A DNA stretch of 64,000 nt, taken from positions 434,001-498,000 of the forward strand of contig NZ_BMUE01000003.1 of the NCBI RefSeq assembly GCF_014650035.1. Direction: 5' to 3'. Shown here in pieces: positions 7,575-16,462 of the stretch. The notes under the pieces are model-generated. The model saw only the letters and a list, made by a program, of their open reading frames with translations. It did not search any database and was not told the origin of the DNA. Made by a program: the position numbers and the translations under genes. Source of the DNA: Streptomyces lucensis JCM 4490. GTDB lineage: Bacteria; Actinomycetota; Actinomycetes; Streptomycetales; Streptomycetaceae. Within the stretch, counting starts at the first letter, position 1. Each line of letters begins with the position of its first letter.

Positions 7575-10019
7575 TCACGCCTCTTCCGGCCGTGGGTCGT
7601 TCGGGGACCGCCGCCGGCCGATCTTGCGGCTCCACTTCTGCACGCGGCCCAGGCGGTTCTCGGCACACTCCTGATAGGTGTCGGCGAGCCGTGCGTCGTA
7701 GGGGCGGAGCGCGCGGGCCAGGCGGTCCAGATCCTCGGACCGCCAGTGCTGGGAGGTGTGCAGGCGCAGCGTCCCGACGATCTCCAGGTGCGACTGCGGC
7801 AGTGCGACCCGTTCGGCGTTGACCGCGATCACCCCGGTGACATGGCTCAGCAGCACCTCGTCGACGCGGGCCGAGGTCACCGCGGCCCGTTGCACGGCAC
7901 GCAGGTAGCCGTCGGCCAGCGAGAAGCCGAACTCCGCGATCTCGGTGCGCAGCCGGGCCGGGTCGGCGGGCAGCCGGAGCATGGCGGGGAGCAGCCGGTA
8001 GCGTTTCAGTGCGCGGGGCGCCGACCAGGCGCCGATCTGCGGGATGCGGAACGCGCGGGCGAGCGCGGTGGCCTCGGTGGCCTCGCGCAGGGCCGCGTCA
8101 AGCCGCAGAACGGTCTCCACGCACTCCCGGGTGACCGCCCTCAGCCAGGCGGAGCGGCCGGGCGCGGTGAGCGCGTCGCACAGCACCAGGCAGTCCCGTA
8201 GGCCCTGCTCGTCCCTGACCTCCTGTTTGACCGCGCGGTCGAACCACTCGGCGACCGCCTCGTCGACCGGCCGGCCGGGCGGCAGCCGGCGGGCGATCTC
8301 GGTCGCGTCCTGGTACGTCCAGGCGGGTGACGGCTGCCGCCACAGCCCCCGCAGCAGCTCCGCGTCCGGTGAGTCCTGGCCGCGGACCTCCAGGATCCTG
8401 AACAGCAGCTCGACCGTGCGGCCGGGCTGCCGCTCGGCCTGCGCCCGCCAGTAGTACTCGAGGAGCCGGGGCCGCCCACCGAGGTCCCGCTCGCCCAGCA
8501 ACTCGGCCGGGAACTGGGCGAACAGCTGTTCCTGACCGCCGCGCTCGTTCAGCACCTCCTGTACCGCCGTGGCCAGCCCGGCTCTGAACTCCGGGAGGCC
8601 GTGGACGAGGCGGGCGACCTCCTCGCGCAGGCCCTGGCCCGCGCCGGAGGCGCCCAGGAGGGTGCGGGCCAGGTCCAGGCACTGGGCCGCGAGCAGCTCC
8701 GGCGGCGGGGTGAGCCGCGCGCCCGCCATCCACAGCAGCAGACGTACCCGCTGACGGCTGTCGGCGGCCTCGCCGAGCAGCCGCCGCCACAGCGCGGTGG
8801 CCCGCTCCCGCTCGGCGGGGCGGGTGATCGGCACGGGGCCCGGGGCGTTCGCGACGCCGGTCACGTAGGCGCGGATCCGTGACTGGTGGAGTTCTCCCTC
8901 CAGTTCCTGGTGCAGCGCCGCGTCGCCGCCCGCCCGGGCGGCCGCGCTCAGCACCGAGAGCTGGTCGTCGTCCAGGTCCCGGTGCTTGTGGTGGATGTCC
9001 GCCGCCACCGCCGCCCGGCGCGCTCCGAGGTGTTCGGCGCCGGACAGCCAGTCGAGCACCGCGCGGACGTCGGCGTCGGTCAGCTCCGTGCCGCCCGCCG
9101 CCGCGGCCGCCGCCACCGGGGCGTGCCAGTCGCCCGGCGTCCGCTCCTGGCCGTGGGCGTACTCGGCCGTCCAGGACCACACCGAGCGGATCGACCCGAC
9201 CCCGATCCGGGTCAGCAGCCGTACCAGATGGTGGGTGGGCACCACCTCGGGGAAGCGGCCCGCGGAGAAGTCGAAGACGGTGTACGACTCCTCGTCGTCG
9301 GGGCCGAACTCCGGGTGCGCCTCGGGGACCGTGCCGATGAGGTGCAGCCGGCTGCGGGTGGGGCGGAAGAGGTAGGTGGCGAAGGAGAGGGTGCGGGCCA
9401 GCGGGGGTGGCAGGAGGTAGCAGACGGTCGCGAACCAGTGGGCGATCCGCTCGGTCGTGTCGTCGATCACCACGACCGACCCGTCCTGAGCGAGCGCCGT
9501 GAACACCGCCGCGAGCAGGGCGGGCAGCTGCTCGGCGTGCGGGTGCGCGCGCAGGAAGGCGCGTGCCGAGCGCGGGGACAGCGGGCCGCGCGGCAGGGGT
9601 GCGGGCAGCTCCGGGATGCCGGTCGTGTCGGCGACTCGCGCGGTCCACAGCGGGGAGTCCCACAGCTCGATCGCGAGCAGGCCGCCGCTGTCCGGCGTGA
9701 ACTCGCCCTCGGTGTGGAGCGCGTGGGCGAAGTAGTTGCCGAAGCGGCGTGCCGAGTCCCGGCCCACGTACCGTACGCACAGCGTGGTGGCGCCGCTTCG
9801 CCCGCCCGGGGCGTGGCAGAGGTTCACCGGGCAGCGGGCCAGCAGCTCGGGGGTGTCCGACTCGACCAGGGAGCGCGGTGGTTCGTACCCGGCCAGGCCC
9901 TCCACCTGGTGCCGGATCCCGGCCGAGACCCGCTCGCTCACGGCGTTGAACTGGAAGCCGGAGGAACCGCTGAGGCCGTGCTCGCAGGAGGTGTAGTAGA
10001 GCTGCTGGAAGCCGCTCAT
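7575..10019 (-). CDS. GAP1-like GTPase-associated protein
   Basis: An 814-residue protein lying between the two GTPase genes. The N-terminus (FQQLYYTSCEHGLSGSSGFQ, residues 4-23) and the following region to about 340 fit what I recall as the GAP1 N-terminal domain type 2, named for association with conflict-system GTPases. The middle and C-terminal two-thirds are alpha-helical and probably form the GAP1-M and GAP1-C scaffolds. No nucleotide-binding or catalytic motif is visible. ATG 10019 overlaps the stop of the upstream GTPase by four bases (ATGA), implying translational coupling and roughly balanced synthesis. It is likely a partner or effector of the GTPase pair. The name GAP1 means GTPase-associated; GTPase-activating activity is not implied. 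Confidence 0.75.
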   Translation of the reverse strand: MSGFQQLYYTSCEHGLSGSSGFQFNAVSERVSAGIRHQVEGLAGYEPPRSLVESDTPELLARCPVNLCHAPGGRSGATTLCVRYVGRDSARRFGNYFAHALHTEGEFTPDSGGLLAIELWDSPLWTARVADTTGIPELPAPLPRGPLSPRSARAFLRAHPHAEQLPALLAAVFTALAQDGSVVVIDDTTERIAHWFATVCYLLPPPLARTLSFATYLFRPTRSRLHLIGTVPEAHPEFGPDDEESYTVFDFSAGRFPEVVPTHHLVRLLTRIGVGSIRSVWSWTAEYAHGQERTPGDWHAPVAAAAAAGGTELTDADVRAVLDWLSGAEHLGARRAAVAADIHHKHRDLDDDQLSVLSAAARAGGDAALHQELEGELHQSRIRAYVTGVANAPGPVPITRPAERERATALWRRLLGEAADSRQRVRLLLWMAGARLTPPPELLAAQCLDLARTLLGASGAGQGLREEVARLVHGLPEFRAGLATAVQEVLNERGGQEQLFAQFPAELLGERDLGGRPRLLEYYWRAQAERQPGRTVELLFRILEVRGQDSPDAELLRGLWRQPSPAWTYQDATEIARRLPPGRPVDEAVAEWFDRAVKQEVRDEQGLRDCLVLCDALTAPGRSAWLRAVTRECVETVLRLDAALREATEATALARAFRIPQIGAWSAPRALKRYRLLPAMLRLPADPARLRTEIAEFGFSLADGYLRAVQRAAVTSARVDEVLLSHVTGVIAVNAERVALPQSHLEIVGTLRLHTSQHWRSEDLDRLARALRPYDARLADTYQECAENRLGRVQKWSRKIGRRRSPNDPRPEEA

Positions 10020-11203
10020 CCGCGCCCCGCCTTCGGCACCGCACCGAACTCGCTCAGCAGCCACAGCAGCGGTTCCGCGACCCGGTAGGGCTGGATGCCG
10101 GTGTCGGCGACCCGGGCCTCGGGTGTGGCGCTGCGGCCCAGCGCGGAGACACCGAAGTAGCGGTACCGGGTGAAGGTGTTCTCCAGGGACTGGTCGATGG
10201 GCACGCCGTCCCACTCCTTGAGCAGCTGGCGCACCTCCTCGTGGACGCTGAGGCTGTCGCCGACGTCGAACCGGCCGCGCGCGGGTGCGTGCGACCGCAG
10301 TGGACTGCCCTTGTCCATCAGATGCCAGAAAGCGTCCATCTTGGAGAAGACGACCGCTATCGGGGTGTCGGCCTTCGCCGCCTTGCCGCCCTTCGCGGCC
10401 AGCAGCATGCCGCTCACCCGGCTCAGGACGTTGATCGGCGGGTCGATGCCGTCCGTGCCGGGCAGCGCCGTACCGGGTGCCGCGCTGTCCCGGGCGCCCG
10501 GCATCTGCAGCGGGTCGAGCAGCAGAATGATGCCGTCCGCGTTGGTCAGGTAGCGGGTGTTGAGCTCCACGCTCTCCCGGCTGTTGAAGTCCTCCCCCGC
10601 CGTGTCGAAGAACGACAGCACGCTGTGCTGCGGCCGCTCCCCGAACAGCCCCTTGCGGCGCAGACCGAACCGGAACACCAGCGGTTCCACCCGGTTGGCG
10701 TTGGTCGTCGCGGTCTGCGTGGGCGGGAACATCTGCCGGTCACGGTAGAGCCGGTCTTCGTACTCCGAGCTGTAGCGGCGCATGGTGGTGTCGTCCAGGC
10801 CCATCAGCGAGGCGCCGTAGGCCTCGCCGACCCGGTTGCGCATCTCGTGCAGCAGCACGGTCATGTAGATCGTCTTGCCGGAGGATCTCGCGCCCACCAT
10901 CGCGATCAGCCGGTTCTCCACCATCCCGAACTGCACCGGCAGTTCGACGTGACAGACCGGGCAGATGCGGTAGGTGGTCTCGCCGTCGCAGTCCGGGCAC
11001 ACCGCTGTCGACCTTCGCCCGTCGGCCTCGAAGTCCGGGCCCACGTCGTGGCTGGGGCGCCGGCCGAAGCGTTCGTCGAGGACCGGGTCGCGGCGGCGCT
11101 CGCACTGTTTGCGGGTGCGGCTGAGCCGGCTGTTGCAGCGGAAGCGGATCTCTCGCGGGGCGAAGGTCTCGTAGCAGTAGGGGCAGGTGAGTCGTCTGGC
11201 CAT
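10016..11203 (-). CDS. Soluble zinc-ribbon TRAFAC GTPase
   Basis: A 395-residue GTPase. Residues 7-34 contain CPYC plus two further Cys, and residues 69-84 contain CPDC and CPVC, so two treble-clef or ribbon-like zinc sites are likely. The G domain has a P-loop GARSSGKT (104-111), switch II DTAGED (200-205) and FSKMD near residue 287 as the base-recognition motif. No membrane segment is present, in contrast to its partner at 6023-7567. The ATG at 11203 directly abuts the stop of the Hsp70-like gene (TGAATG). The two GTPases of this operon may form a heterodimer like other dimerisation-activated TRAFAC GTPases; that is inference. Confidence 0.85.
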   Translation of the reverse strand: MARRLTCPYCYETFAPREIRFRCNSRLSRTRKQCERRRDPVLDERFGRRPSHDVGPDFEADGRRSTAVCPDCDGETTYRICPVCHVELPVQFGMVENRLIAMVGARSSGKTIYMTVLLHEMRNRVGEAYGASLMGLDDTTMRRYSSEYEDRLYRDRQMFPPTQTATTNANRVEPLVFRFGLRRKGLFGERPQHSVLSFFDTAGEDFNSRESVELNTRYLTNADGIILLLDPLQMPGARDSAAPGTALPGTDGIDPPINVLSRVSGMLLAAKGGKAAKADTPIAVVFSKMDAFWHLMDKGSPLRSHAPARGRFDVGDSLSVHEEVRQLLKEWDGVPIDQSLENTFTRYRYFGVSALGRSATPEARVADTGIQPYRVAEPLLWLLSEFGAVPKAGRG

Positions 11204-12961
11204 TCAGGTCACTCGCAGCCGGTGCAGCGCCGTGGGGCGGATGTCGATGTCTGGGTTCTGCTCGGGGTCGGGGCCGTCCACGGGGAAGCAGACGAGCCAG
11301 GACGGGCCCCTGGTGCCGGGCAGGGGGAACGTCACGGTGAGGGGGGTCCCGGCGGTGAGGCGCTGGGCGGGGACCTCGTGGAGCACGGTGCCGTCGGCCG
11401 TGCTGGTGGGGCGGTAGCGGCCGAGGCCGTGGACGATCCGGAGGGCGGGGAGGTCGCAGCCGGTCCGGGCGGTGAAGGTGACGGTCGCTGTCCGGGCACC
11501 GGTGAGCCGGCGGCGCAGGGACGGTTCGTACTCGACGATGGGCGGCTCGGCCGGGATGCGCAGGGAGGCGGCGCCCTCGGTGTCGAGGGCGGCGTCGGGG
11601 ACCAGGGCCTCGACGGTGAGTGTGACCGCGCACCGGCCGACCGGGAGGTCGAGACCGCCGTCGTGTTCGTAGACCCGGCGCTGACAGCGGATGTCGCCGT
11701 CGCGAGGGCCGTCGCCGCCGGCGGTGGTGCCCTCGCGGCGCCAGCGGACGCGCGCGGTGAGGGCCGAGTCGGGCCAGGCCCAGAGCACGAGCAGGTGGTC
11801 GTCCCGGCGGATGGCCTGGAGCTGCGTCACGGGGACGGAGCGGAGGGCGGGGGCGGACGGGGGAGCCGGGGGCGGGGCCGGATCGTGGCCCGGTTCGGGC
11901 GCCGGCCGGCGGTCTGATGCGCGGTCCGGCCGCGGTGCCGGTCCGCGGCCCCGCTGCGGTGCCGGCCCGTGATCGGTCCGTGGTGCCGGTCCGTGGTCCG
12001 GTGCGGGTGGCGGTTCGTGGTCCGGCCGCGGTGCCGGTCCGTGGTCCGGTGCCGGTGGCAAATCGTGATCCGGCCGCGGTGCCGCTTCATGGTCCGGTGT
12101 GGTTGCGCGGAGGGGACGGGTGGTCGCGGTGGGTGGTCCGACGCGGGACGGCGGGGGGTGTTCATGCCCCCGCGACCCGACCTCGTCCGTCGCGGCCCCG
12201 CTCCCCTCCGGACCGTCGCCGTCTGCCGAGTACCCCGGTTCGGGATCCGCCACAGGAGTGGGCCAGGTACGCGGTTCCGGGTCCTCCAGGGGAAGCGGGA
12301 ACCGCGTCGCCGCCGCGGGGCCCGTGGCGACGCGCAGGAGACCGAAGTCCTCCAGGAGCAGGAGGCCGTGCACGACGGCCAGCTCCGGTGCCGTGCAGCG
12401 GACCGTCAGGCTCCGGGCCCCGGGCAGGTTCTCGACGTCCGCGCGGCGGGCGGGCGTGGTGTACAGGTCCCCGGAGAGAAGCACGGCGTCCGGGGCCGCC
12501 TCCGTCAGTACCCGGGCCATCGCCGCGAGGGCGTGGTCGCCGGCCAGTTCTTCGGTGCGCGTGGTCACCACGCGCACCGTCAGGTCCGGGGTGATGGCGA
12601 GAACGGTCAGGTCCACGGTGGTCGCGGCCTGGTCGACCACCAGGACCGTGCGGTGCACCCCCTCGGCGATCGCGCCGTAGTGCAGGGCCACCGCGACCGG
12701 TTCCGGGACGACCCGGACGACGCGCAGGCCGGCGTCCTCGGCGGCGCGGCGCAGACCGGCCTCGGCCTCACGGCCGGTGGACGCGGGCAGGCCGAGCACC
12801 GCCTCCTCACCCGCGGCTCCGGCGAGGAGCGCGGTCAGCGCGGCCGCGGGGTCGGCGGCCGTGTCCGCTCCGGTCAGGTTCGTCACCGTCATGGTCGGGC
12901 GGCCCTCCGGGCCGAAGCGGCCGACGCGGGCGATACGTTCACCGATGGCGATACCGAGCAT
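11204..12961 (-). CDS. Degenerate Hsp70-like protein with Pro/Asp/His-rich linker
   Basis: A 585-residue protein. Residues 1-225 resemble a shortened actin/Hsp70 ATPase: LGLPASTGREAEAG (56-69) matches the Hsp70 VPA-x-F segment, PEPVAVALHYG (86-96) matches the NEPTAAALAYG segment, and VLVVDQAATTVDLTV (106-120) is the phosphate-2 loop. The key DLGTT and DLGGGT signatures are lost (AIGERIA, DQAATT), so ATP hydrolysis is doubtful. Residues about 285-365 are repeats built on DHGPAP, and 385-585 look like beta-sandwich domains rather than an Hsp70 substrate domain. A four-base gap separates it from the Clp-like gene. It probably acts as a scaffold or recogniser alongside the AAA+ ATPase. Confidence 0.75.
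   Translation of the reverse strand: MLGIAIGERIARVGRFGPEGRPTMTVTNLTGADTAADPAAALTALLAGAAGEEAVLGLPASTGREAEAGLRRAAEDAGLRVVRVVPEPVAVALHYGAIAEGVHRTVLVVDQAATTVDLTVLAITPDLTVRVVTTRTEELAGDHALAAMARVLTEAAPDAVLLSGDLYTTPARRADVENLPGARSLTVRCTAPELAVVHGLLLLEDFGLLRVATGPAAATRFPLPLEDPEPRTWPTPVADPEPGYSADGDGPEGSGAATDEVGSRGHEHPPPSRVGPPTATTRPLRATTPDHEAAPRPDHDLPPAPDHGPAPRPDHEPPPAPDHGPAPRTDHGPAPQRGRGPAPRPDRASDRRPAPEPGHDPAPPPAPPSAPALRSVPVTQLQAIRRDDHLLVLWAWPDSALTARVRWRREGTTAGGDGPRDGDIRCQRRVYEHDGGLDLPVGRCAVTLTVEALVPDAALDTEGAASLRIPAEPPIVEYEPSLRRRLTGARTATVTFTARTGCDLPALRIVHGLGRYRPTSTADGTVLHEVPAQRLTAGTPLTVTFPLPGTRGPSWLVCFPVDGPDPEQNPDIDIRPTALHRLRVT
11920..12100 (-). repeat. Imperfect tandem repeats in the Hsp70-like linker
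   Basis: Units of about 30 bases related to GCCGGTCCGTGGTCCGG recur roughly five times and encode the DHGPAPRP-like linker. Repeat number could change by slippage without breaking the frame when whole units are gained or lost. Confidence 0.7.
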
Positions 12962-12965
12962 GTGC

Positions 12966-15011
12966 TCAGCCGTTCCCTTCCTCGGTTCTGACCCAGGGCG
13001 TGCCGCCGGCGTCGATACCGAGCCGCAACCGGCTGCCCGGGGTGGGGCGGTGGGCCAGGAAGTGGGCGACCACGGCCGCCCGCGGCAGCTCCAGCTCGTT
13101 GCGGATCTGCCGGCCCCCGTACGCCTGGTGCTCCGGGTCGCTCATCCGTCCGGTGATCCAGGGATGCAGGGTGTCCGTGTCGGGGACCAGCTCGACCTGG
13201 TGGCGTTCGCGGACGGACTCGGTCAGCTGGCTCAGCAGCCGATCGGCGATCTTCACGATGTGTTCGCGGCGCAGCATGTCGAAGACGACGACGCCCGGCT
13301 TGAGCCGGCCGTAGATCTCCGGCCGCCCGATCGCGCGGAACTTCTCCTCCACGGCCCGGGTGAAGTGCGCTTCGAGGACGGAGGGCGGCACTTCCTCGCC
13401 GCTTGCGGCAAGGAGGTCCTGGACCGCCTCCGCGCCCGTGTTGGAGGTGAAGATGATCAGGCACTGGGAGAAGTACGCGGTCTGGCCGCGGCCGTCGGTG
13501 AGGCGGCCGTCCTCGAGGATCTGCAGGAACTTGTCCAGGACCCGGGGGTGCGCCTTCTCGATCTCGTCGAACAGCAGGACGCTGAAAGGCCGTTCCTGGA
13601 CCCGGCGGGTCAGCTCGCCTCCCTGCTCATGGCCGATGTAGCCGGGAGGCGCGCCCGCCAGCCGCTCGGCCGCGTGTTCCTGCTGGTACTCGCTCATGTC
13701 GAAGCGCGCGTACGCGCTCTGATCGCCGAACATCAACTCGGCGACGGCCTTGGCGAGTTCCGTCTTGCCGACACCTGTGGGGCCGACGAAGAAGAACGCG
13801 CCCCGGGGGCGGGCGGTGCCGGAGCCGCCGAAGTCGACGCCGACGAAGGCCGCCTGGAGGGCGGCGGCCACGGCGTCGACGGCCTTGGACTGGCCGACCA
13901 CCCGGGCGCCCAGGACGCCGGCCGCGCGGGCGACGGTCTCCCGGTCCAGCTGGGTCCACGGGTCGACACTCACGTTGAGCCGGTGCAGTTCCAGCAGCTT
14001 GTCCGGTTTCCGCAGGGGCGCGTCGCGCAGCCACGATGTCCGGGCGAGGGCTTCGATGTCCCAGCCGGACATGCCGTCGGTCGCACCGACCAGGGCCTCG
14101 ATGTCGTGGCGTGCGGCGTCCGGGGCTCCGTTGAAGTCACGACGGAGCCAGGTCAGCCACAGACGGCGCTCGCTCGGGTCGGGCGGGCCGATGTGCAGGG
14201 TTGCGATCCGGGGGTCCTCCAGATGGAACCAGCCGGGCAGCCGGCCGATGTCGCCCACCGCGCACAGAACGGCGTTGCGGGCGTGCGGGCGAGGGCCCGC
14301 CAGGGTCGGCCGGGGAGTCACGGCGTCCGTCATCGCGGCCCGCAGCCGTAACCAGCCCGCATTCGACTCAGGTTGGCCGGGCGGGAGTTGGTGGTCGACG
14401 TCCTCGAAGACGAAAGCAGTGGCCGCGTCGGGGGAGGCGACGAGCCGGTGCACGGTGGCGACGACGTCGGCGAAGGCACGCGGGGGGCCGGCGGCACGCG
14501 GGGAGAGCAGGCGCGACCGGTCCCGCTCTCGCTCCGTGCTGCGCCGGACACGCGAGGTGTCCTGCTGCCGGCCGTCCTGCCCGCGGCCGTCCTGCTGCCG
14601 GCCGTCCTGCCCGCGGCCGTCCTGCTGCCGGGCGTCCTGCTGCGGGGCGTCCTGCCCTCGGTCGTCGCCCGGTGCGCCCCGGCCGGCGCCGCCGTCGGCC
14701 GGACGGGGCCGGTTCGCCTCCAGCCGGGCGAAGCGCTCCGCGTGGCCCGGCAACGGGAAGGTGAGCCCGGCCACCGGGTCCCACCAGCCCACCACGTCGG
14801 CGCCGCGCACTTCCAGCACCCCGGCGACCAGCTCCCGGAAGGAGGCGGGCCGGTCCTCGAACCACCAGCGGTCCCGGATCTGCCCGTTGACGATCACCTG
14901 ACGGCCGCGGCGCAGCTCCCAGCCGAGCGACACCGCCCACAGGGGCATCATTCCGTCGGCGGTGACGGGCCCCGCACCGTCCTCGCCCTTGGTGAAGCCG
15001 GCGGTGCTCAC
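12966..15011 (-). CDS. Clp/Hsp100-like AAA+ ATPase
   Basis: A 681-residue protein counted from GTG 15011, which overlaps the preceding stop as GTGA; a GTG at 15023 is an alternative. Residues 1-105 are an unassigned domain and 110-155 a Gln/Asp/Arg/Gly repeat. Residues 178-330 resemble an AAA module that keeps a Walker B-like FEDVD but lacks a P-loop. Residues 370-681 are a complete ClpB-D2-type module: Walker A GPTGVGKT (410-417), pore-loop GYIG (457-460), Walker B LLFDEIEKAH (479-488), sensor 1 TSN (522-524) and a C-terminal sensor 2 region with GGRQIRNELE. No ClpP-binding loop or M-domain is evident. Likely a protein-remodelling motor of the conflict system. Confidence 0.88.
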   Translation of the reverse strand: MSTAGFTKGEDGAGPVTADGMMPLWAVSLGWELRRGRQVIVNGQIRDRWWFEDRPASFRELVAGVLEVRGADVVGWWDPVAGLTFPLPGHAERFARLEANRPRPADGGAGRGAPGDDRGQDAPQQDARQQDGRGQDGRQQDGRGQDGRQQDTSRVRRSTERERDRSRLLSPRAAGPPRAFADVVATVHRLVASPDAATAFVFEDVDHQLPPGQPESNAGWLRLRAAMTDAVTPRPTLAGPRPHARNAVLCAVGDIGRLPGWFHLEDPRIATLHIGPPDPSERRLWLTWLRRDFNGAPDAARHDIEALVGATDGMSGWDIEALARTSWLRDAPLRKPDKLLELHRLNVSVDPWTQLDRETVARAAGVLGARVVGQSKAVDAVAAALQAAFVGVDFGGSGTARPRGAFFFVGPTGVGKTELAKAVAELMFGDQSAYARFDMSEYQQEHAAERLAGAPPGYIGHEQGGELTRRVQERPFSVLLFDEIEKAHPRVLDKFLQILEDGRLTDGRGQTAYFSQCLIIFTSNTGAEAVQDLLAASGEEVPPSVLEAHFTRAVEEKFRAIGRPEIYGRLKPGVVVFDMLRREHIVKIADRLLSQLTESVRERHQVELVPDTDTLHPWITGRMSDPEHQAYGGRQIRNELELPRAAVVAHFLAHRPTPGSRLRLGIDAGGTPWVRTEEGNG
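14559..14648 (-). repeat. 30-base tandem repeat in the Clp-like gene
   Basis: Two perfect 30-base copies (14559-14588 and 14589-14618) and a diverged third copy from 14619 encode the glutamine/aspartate/arginine linker between the N-terminal domain and the first AAA-like region. Each copy is ten codons, so slippage would keep the frame. Confidence 0.85.
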
Positions 15012-16462
15012 GGAGCCGTCCACCTCCAGGAGGTCTCGCGGGGCAGCGGTTCGGCACGCCGGCCCGGCGGCTTGCCGTCCCAGGTGAGCTCCCCCGGTAC
15101 GAAGCCGTCGTCGCCGCCCAGCGCCTCGTGCACCCGCTCCAGCAGCGCCTCGGTGGTGTCGCACACCGCCTCGTCCCGGGGGTCGGACAGGATCACGTCC
15201 GGCTCGCCCTGCACGTGGTAGACGAGGACGGGTGCGCCGTCGTCCCCGGTGCCCACCGTGGTCTCGTACGTCGCCCCGGCCGGCCGTGTGAAGTGCAGCC
15301 GGAAACTGCCGCCCTGGTCCTCACCGCCCTCGAAGGCGAACCCCTCGCCGGTCATGGCGTCCTGAAGCGCCTCCACCAGATCGCGGCGCCGCTGGTAGGC
15401 CAGCTCCAGTTCGTCCAGCCGTCGTTCGGCGTCGGGGAGCCGGTCCTCCAGCTCGGCCACCGTCCGCAGGGCCTCGGTCGCCGTCCGCGCTGCCAGCGCC
15501 TCCGTGACGGCGCGCAGGGCGTCCCCGATCTCGTCGGCGAGGACGGGATCGCCGAGATCGGCGGCGGTGTCCCTCACCCCCTCGGCCGCCGGGCGGACCA
15601 CGTCGAGCCGCTCGGCGGCCTCGGCGAGGTCCTGTTCCAGGGCTGCCCGAGCCGCCTCGGCCGCCTCCAGCTCCGCCGCCTCGGCCGCCTCCAGCTCGGC
15701 CGCCTCCGCCGCCTGCCGCTCCTGTTCAGCGAGGACCCGCCGCTCGGCGGCCTCCCTCTCCCCGGCGACCGTCGCCGCATGCCGGACGAGTGTGTGTTCG
15801 ACCGTGCCGAGCAGGGCTTCGAAACGGACCTCACCGCCCGGGCCGGCCGCCGCGCGCAGCTGGTCGAGCAGGTCGGAGCAGCGCCGGTGGCCGTCCGCGT
15901 CGAGGGCGGCGCCGTCCGGGCCGGTGGCGGAGAACCGGCGCTCCAGGCCGGCCAGAACGGTGGCGGAGTCCTCCGTACGGTTCCCGGTCCCCTCCCGGTG
16001 CAGGCCCACCACCCGGCCGCGCAGCTCCTCCACCGCGTCGCCGAGCCGTTCACCGCGGGCGGCGCGCTCCCGCAGTTCGCCCAGCCGCCGTTCCAGTGAC
16101 CCGATGCCGGCCCCGGCCCCGGACCGCTGGGCCTCGGCGATCAGCTCCCGCACCTCGTCCAGACCGCGCTCGTCGGCCCGGGCCTGCTCCGCCCGGGCAC
16201 TCACCGTCCGGGCGTCGCGCTCGGCCGCCCGCCCGGCCTGCAACTCGGCCTCCCTGCGAGCCACTTGGGCCCGGCGCCGCTCCGCCTCGGCCCGGGCGCG
16301 CTCCCGTCGCTCGGCCGCTTGCCGCGCCAGCCGGGCCCGTTCGGCGGCCCGCCTGCGTTCCCTGGCCCGGCGCTCCTCCTCCCGGCGCCGGCGCTCCGCC
16401 GCCTCCCGCTGGGCGTACAACGCGCCGACGCGGACGCTGCTGTACTTCGGTGATCCGCTCAT
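15008..16462 (-). CDS. Long coiled-coil protein of the conflict operon
   Basis: A 484-residue protein. Residues 15-115 are almost pure Arg/Glu/Ala/Gln and predict a long single helix or coiled coil. Residues 120-370 contain further heptad-like helices, including a short repeated EAAELEAAEAA segment. The last 110 residues are different: a compact beta-rich domain with GGSFRLHFTRPAGATYETTV and VLVYHVQGEPDVILSDPRD. The ATG at 16462 overlaps the radical SAM stop by four bases. It is probably a structural or assembly factor linking the signalling genes upstream with the AAA+/Hsp70 genes downstream. I do not recognise the C-terminal family. Confidence 0.8.
   Translation of the reverse strand: MSGSPKYSSVRVGALYAQREAAERRRREEERRARERRRAAERARLARQAAERRERARAEAERRRAQVARREAELQAGRAAERDARTVSARAEQARADERGLDEVRELIAEAQRSGAGAGIGSLERRLGELRERAARGERLGDAVEELRGRVVGLHREGTGNRTEDSATVLAGLERRFSATGPDGAALDADGHRRCSDLLDQLRAAAGPGGEVRFEALLGTVEHTLVRHAATVAGEREAAERRVLAEQERQAAEAAELEAAEAAELEAAEAARAALEQDLAEAAERLDVVRPAAEGVRDTAADLGDPVLADEIGDALRAVTEALAARTATEALRTVAELEDRLPDAERRLDELELAYQRRRDLVEALQDAMTGEGFAFEGGEDQGGSFRLHFTRPAGATYETTVGTGDDGAPVLVYHVQGEPDVILSDPRDEAVCDTTEALLERVHEALGGDDGFVPGELTWDGKPPGRRAEPLPRETSWRWTAP

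Noticed and set aside
14559..14648. CRISPR-like array
   Set aside because: The repeats are directly adjacent without unique spacers and lie in frame inside the Clp-like coding sequence; there are no cas genes.
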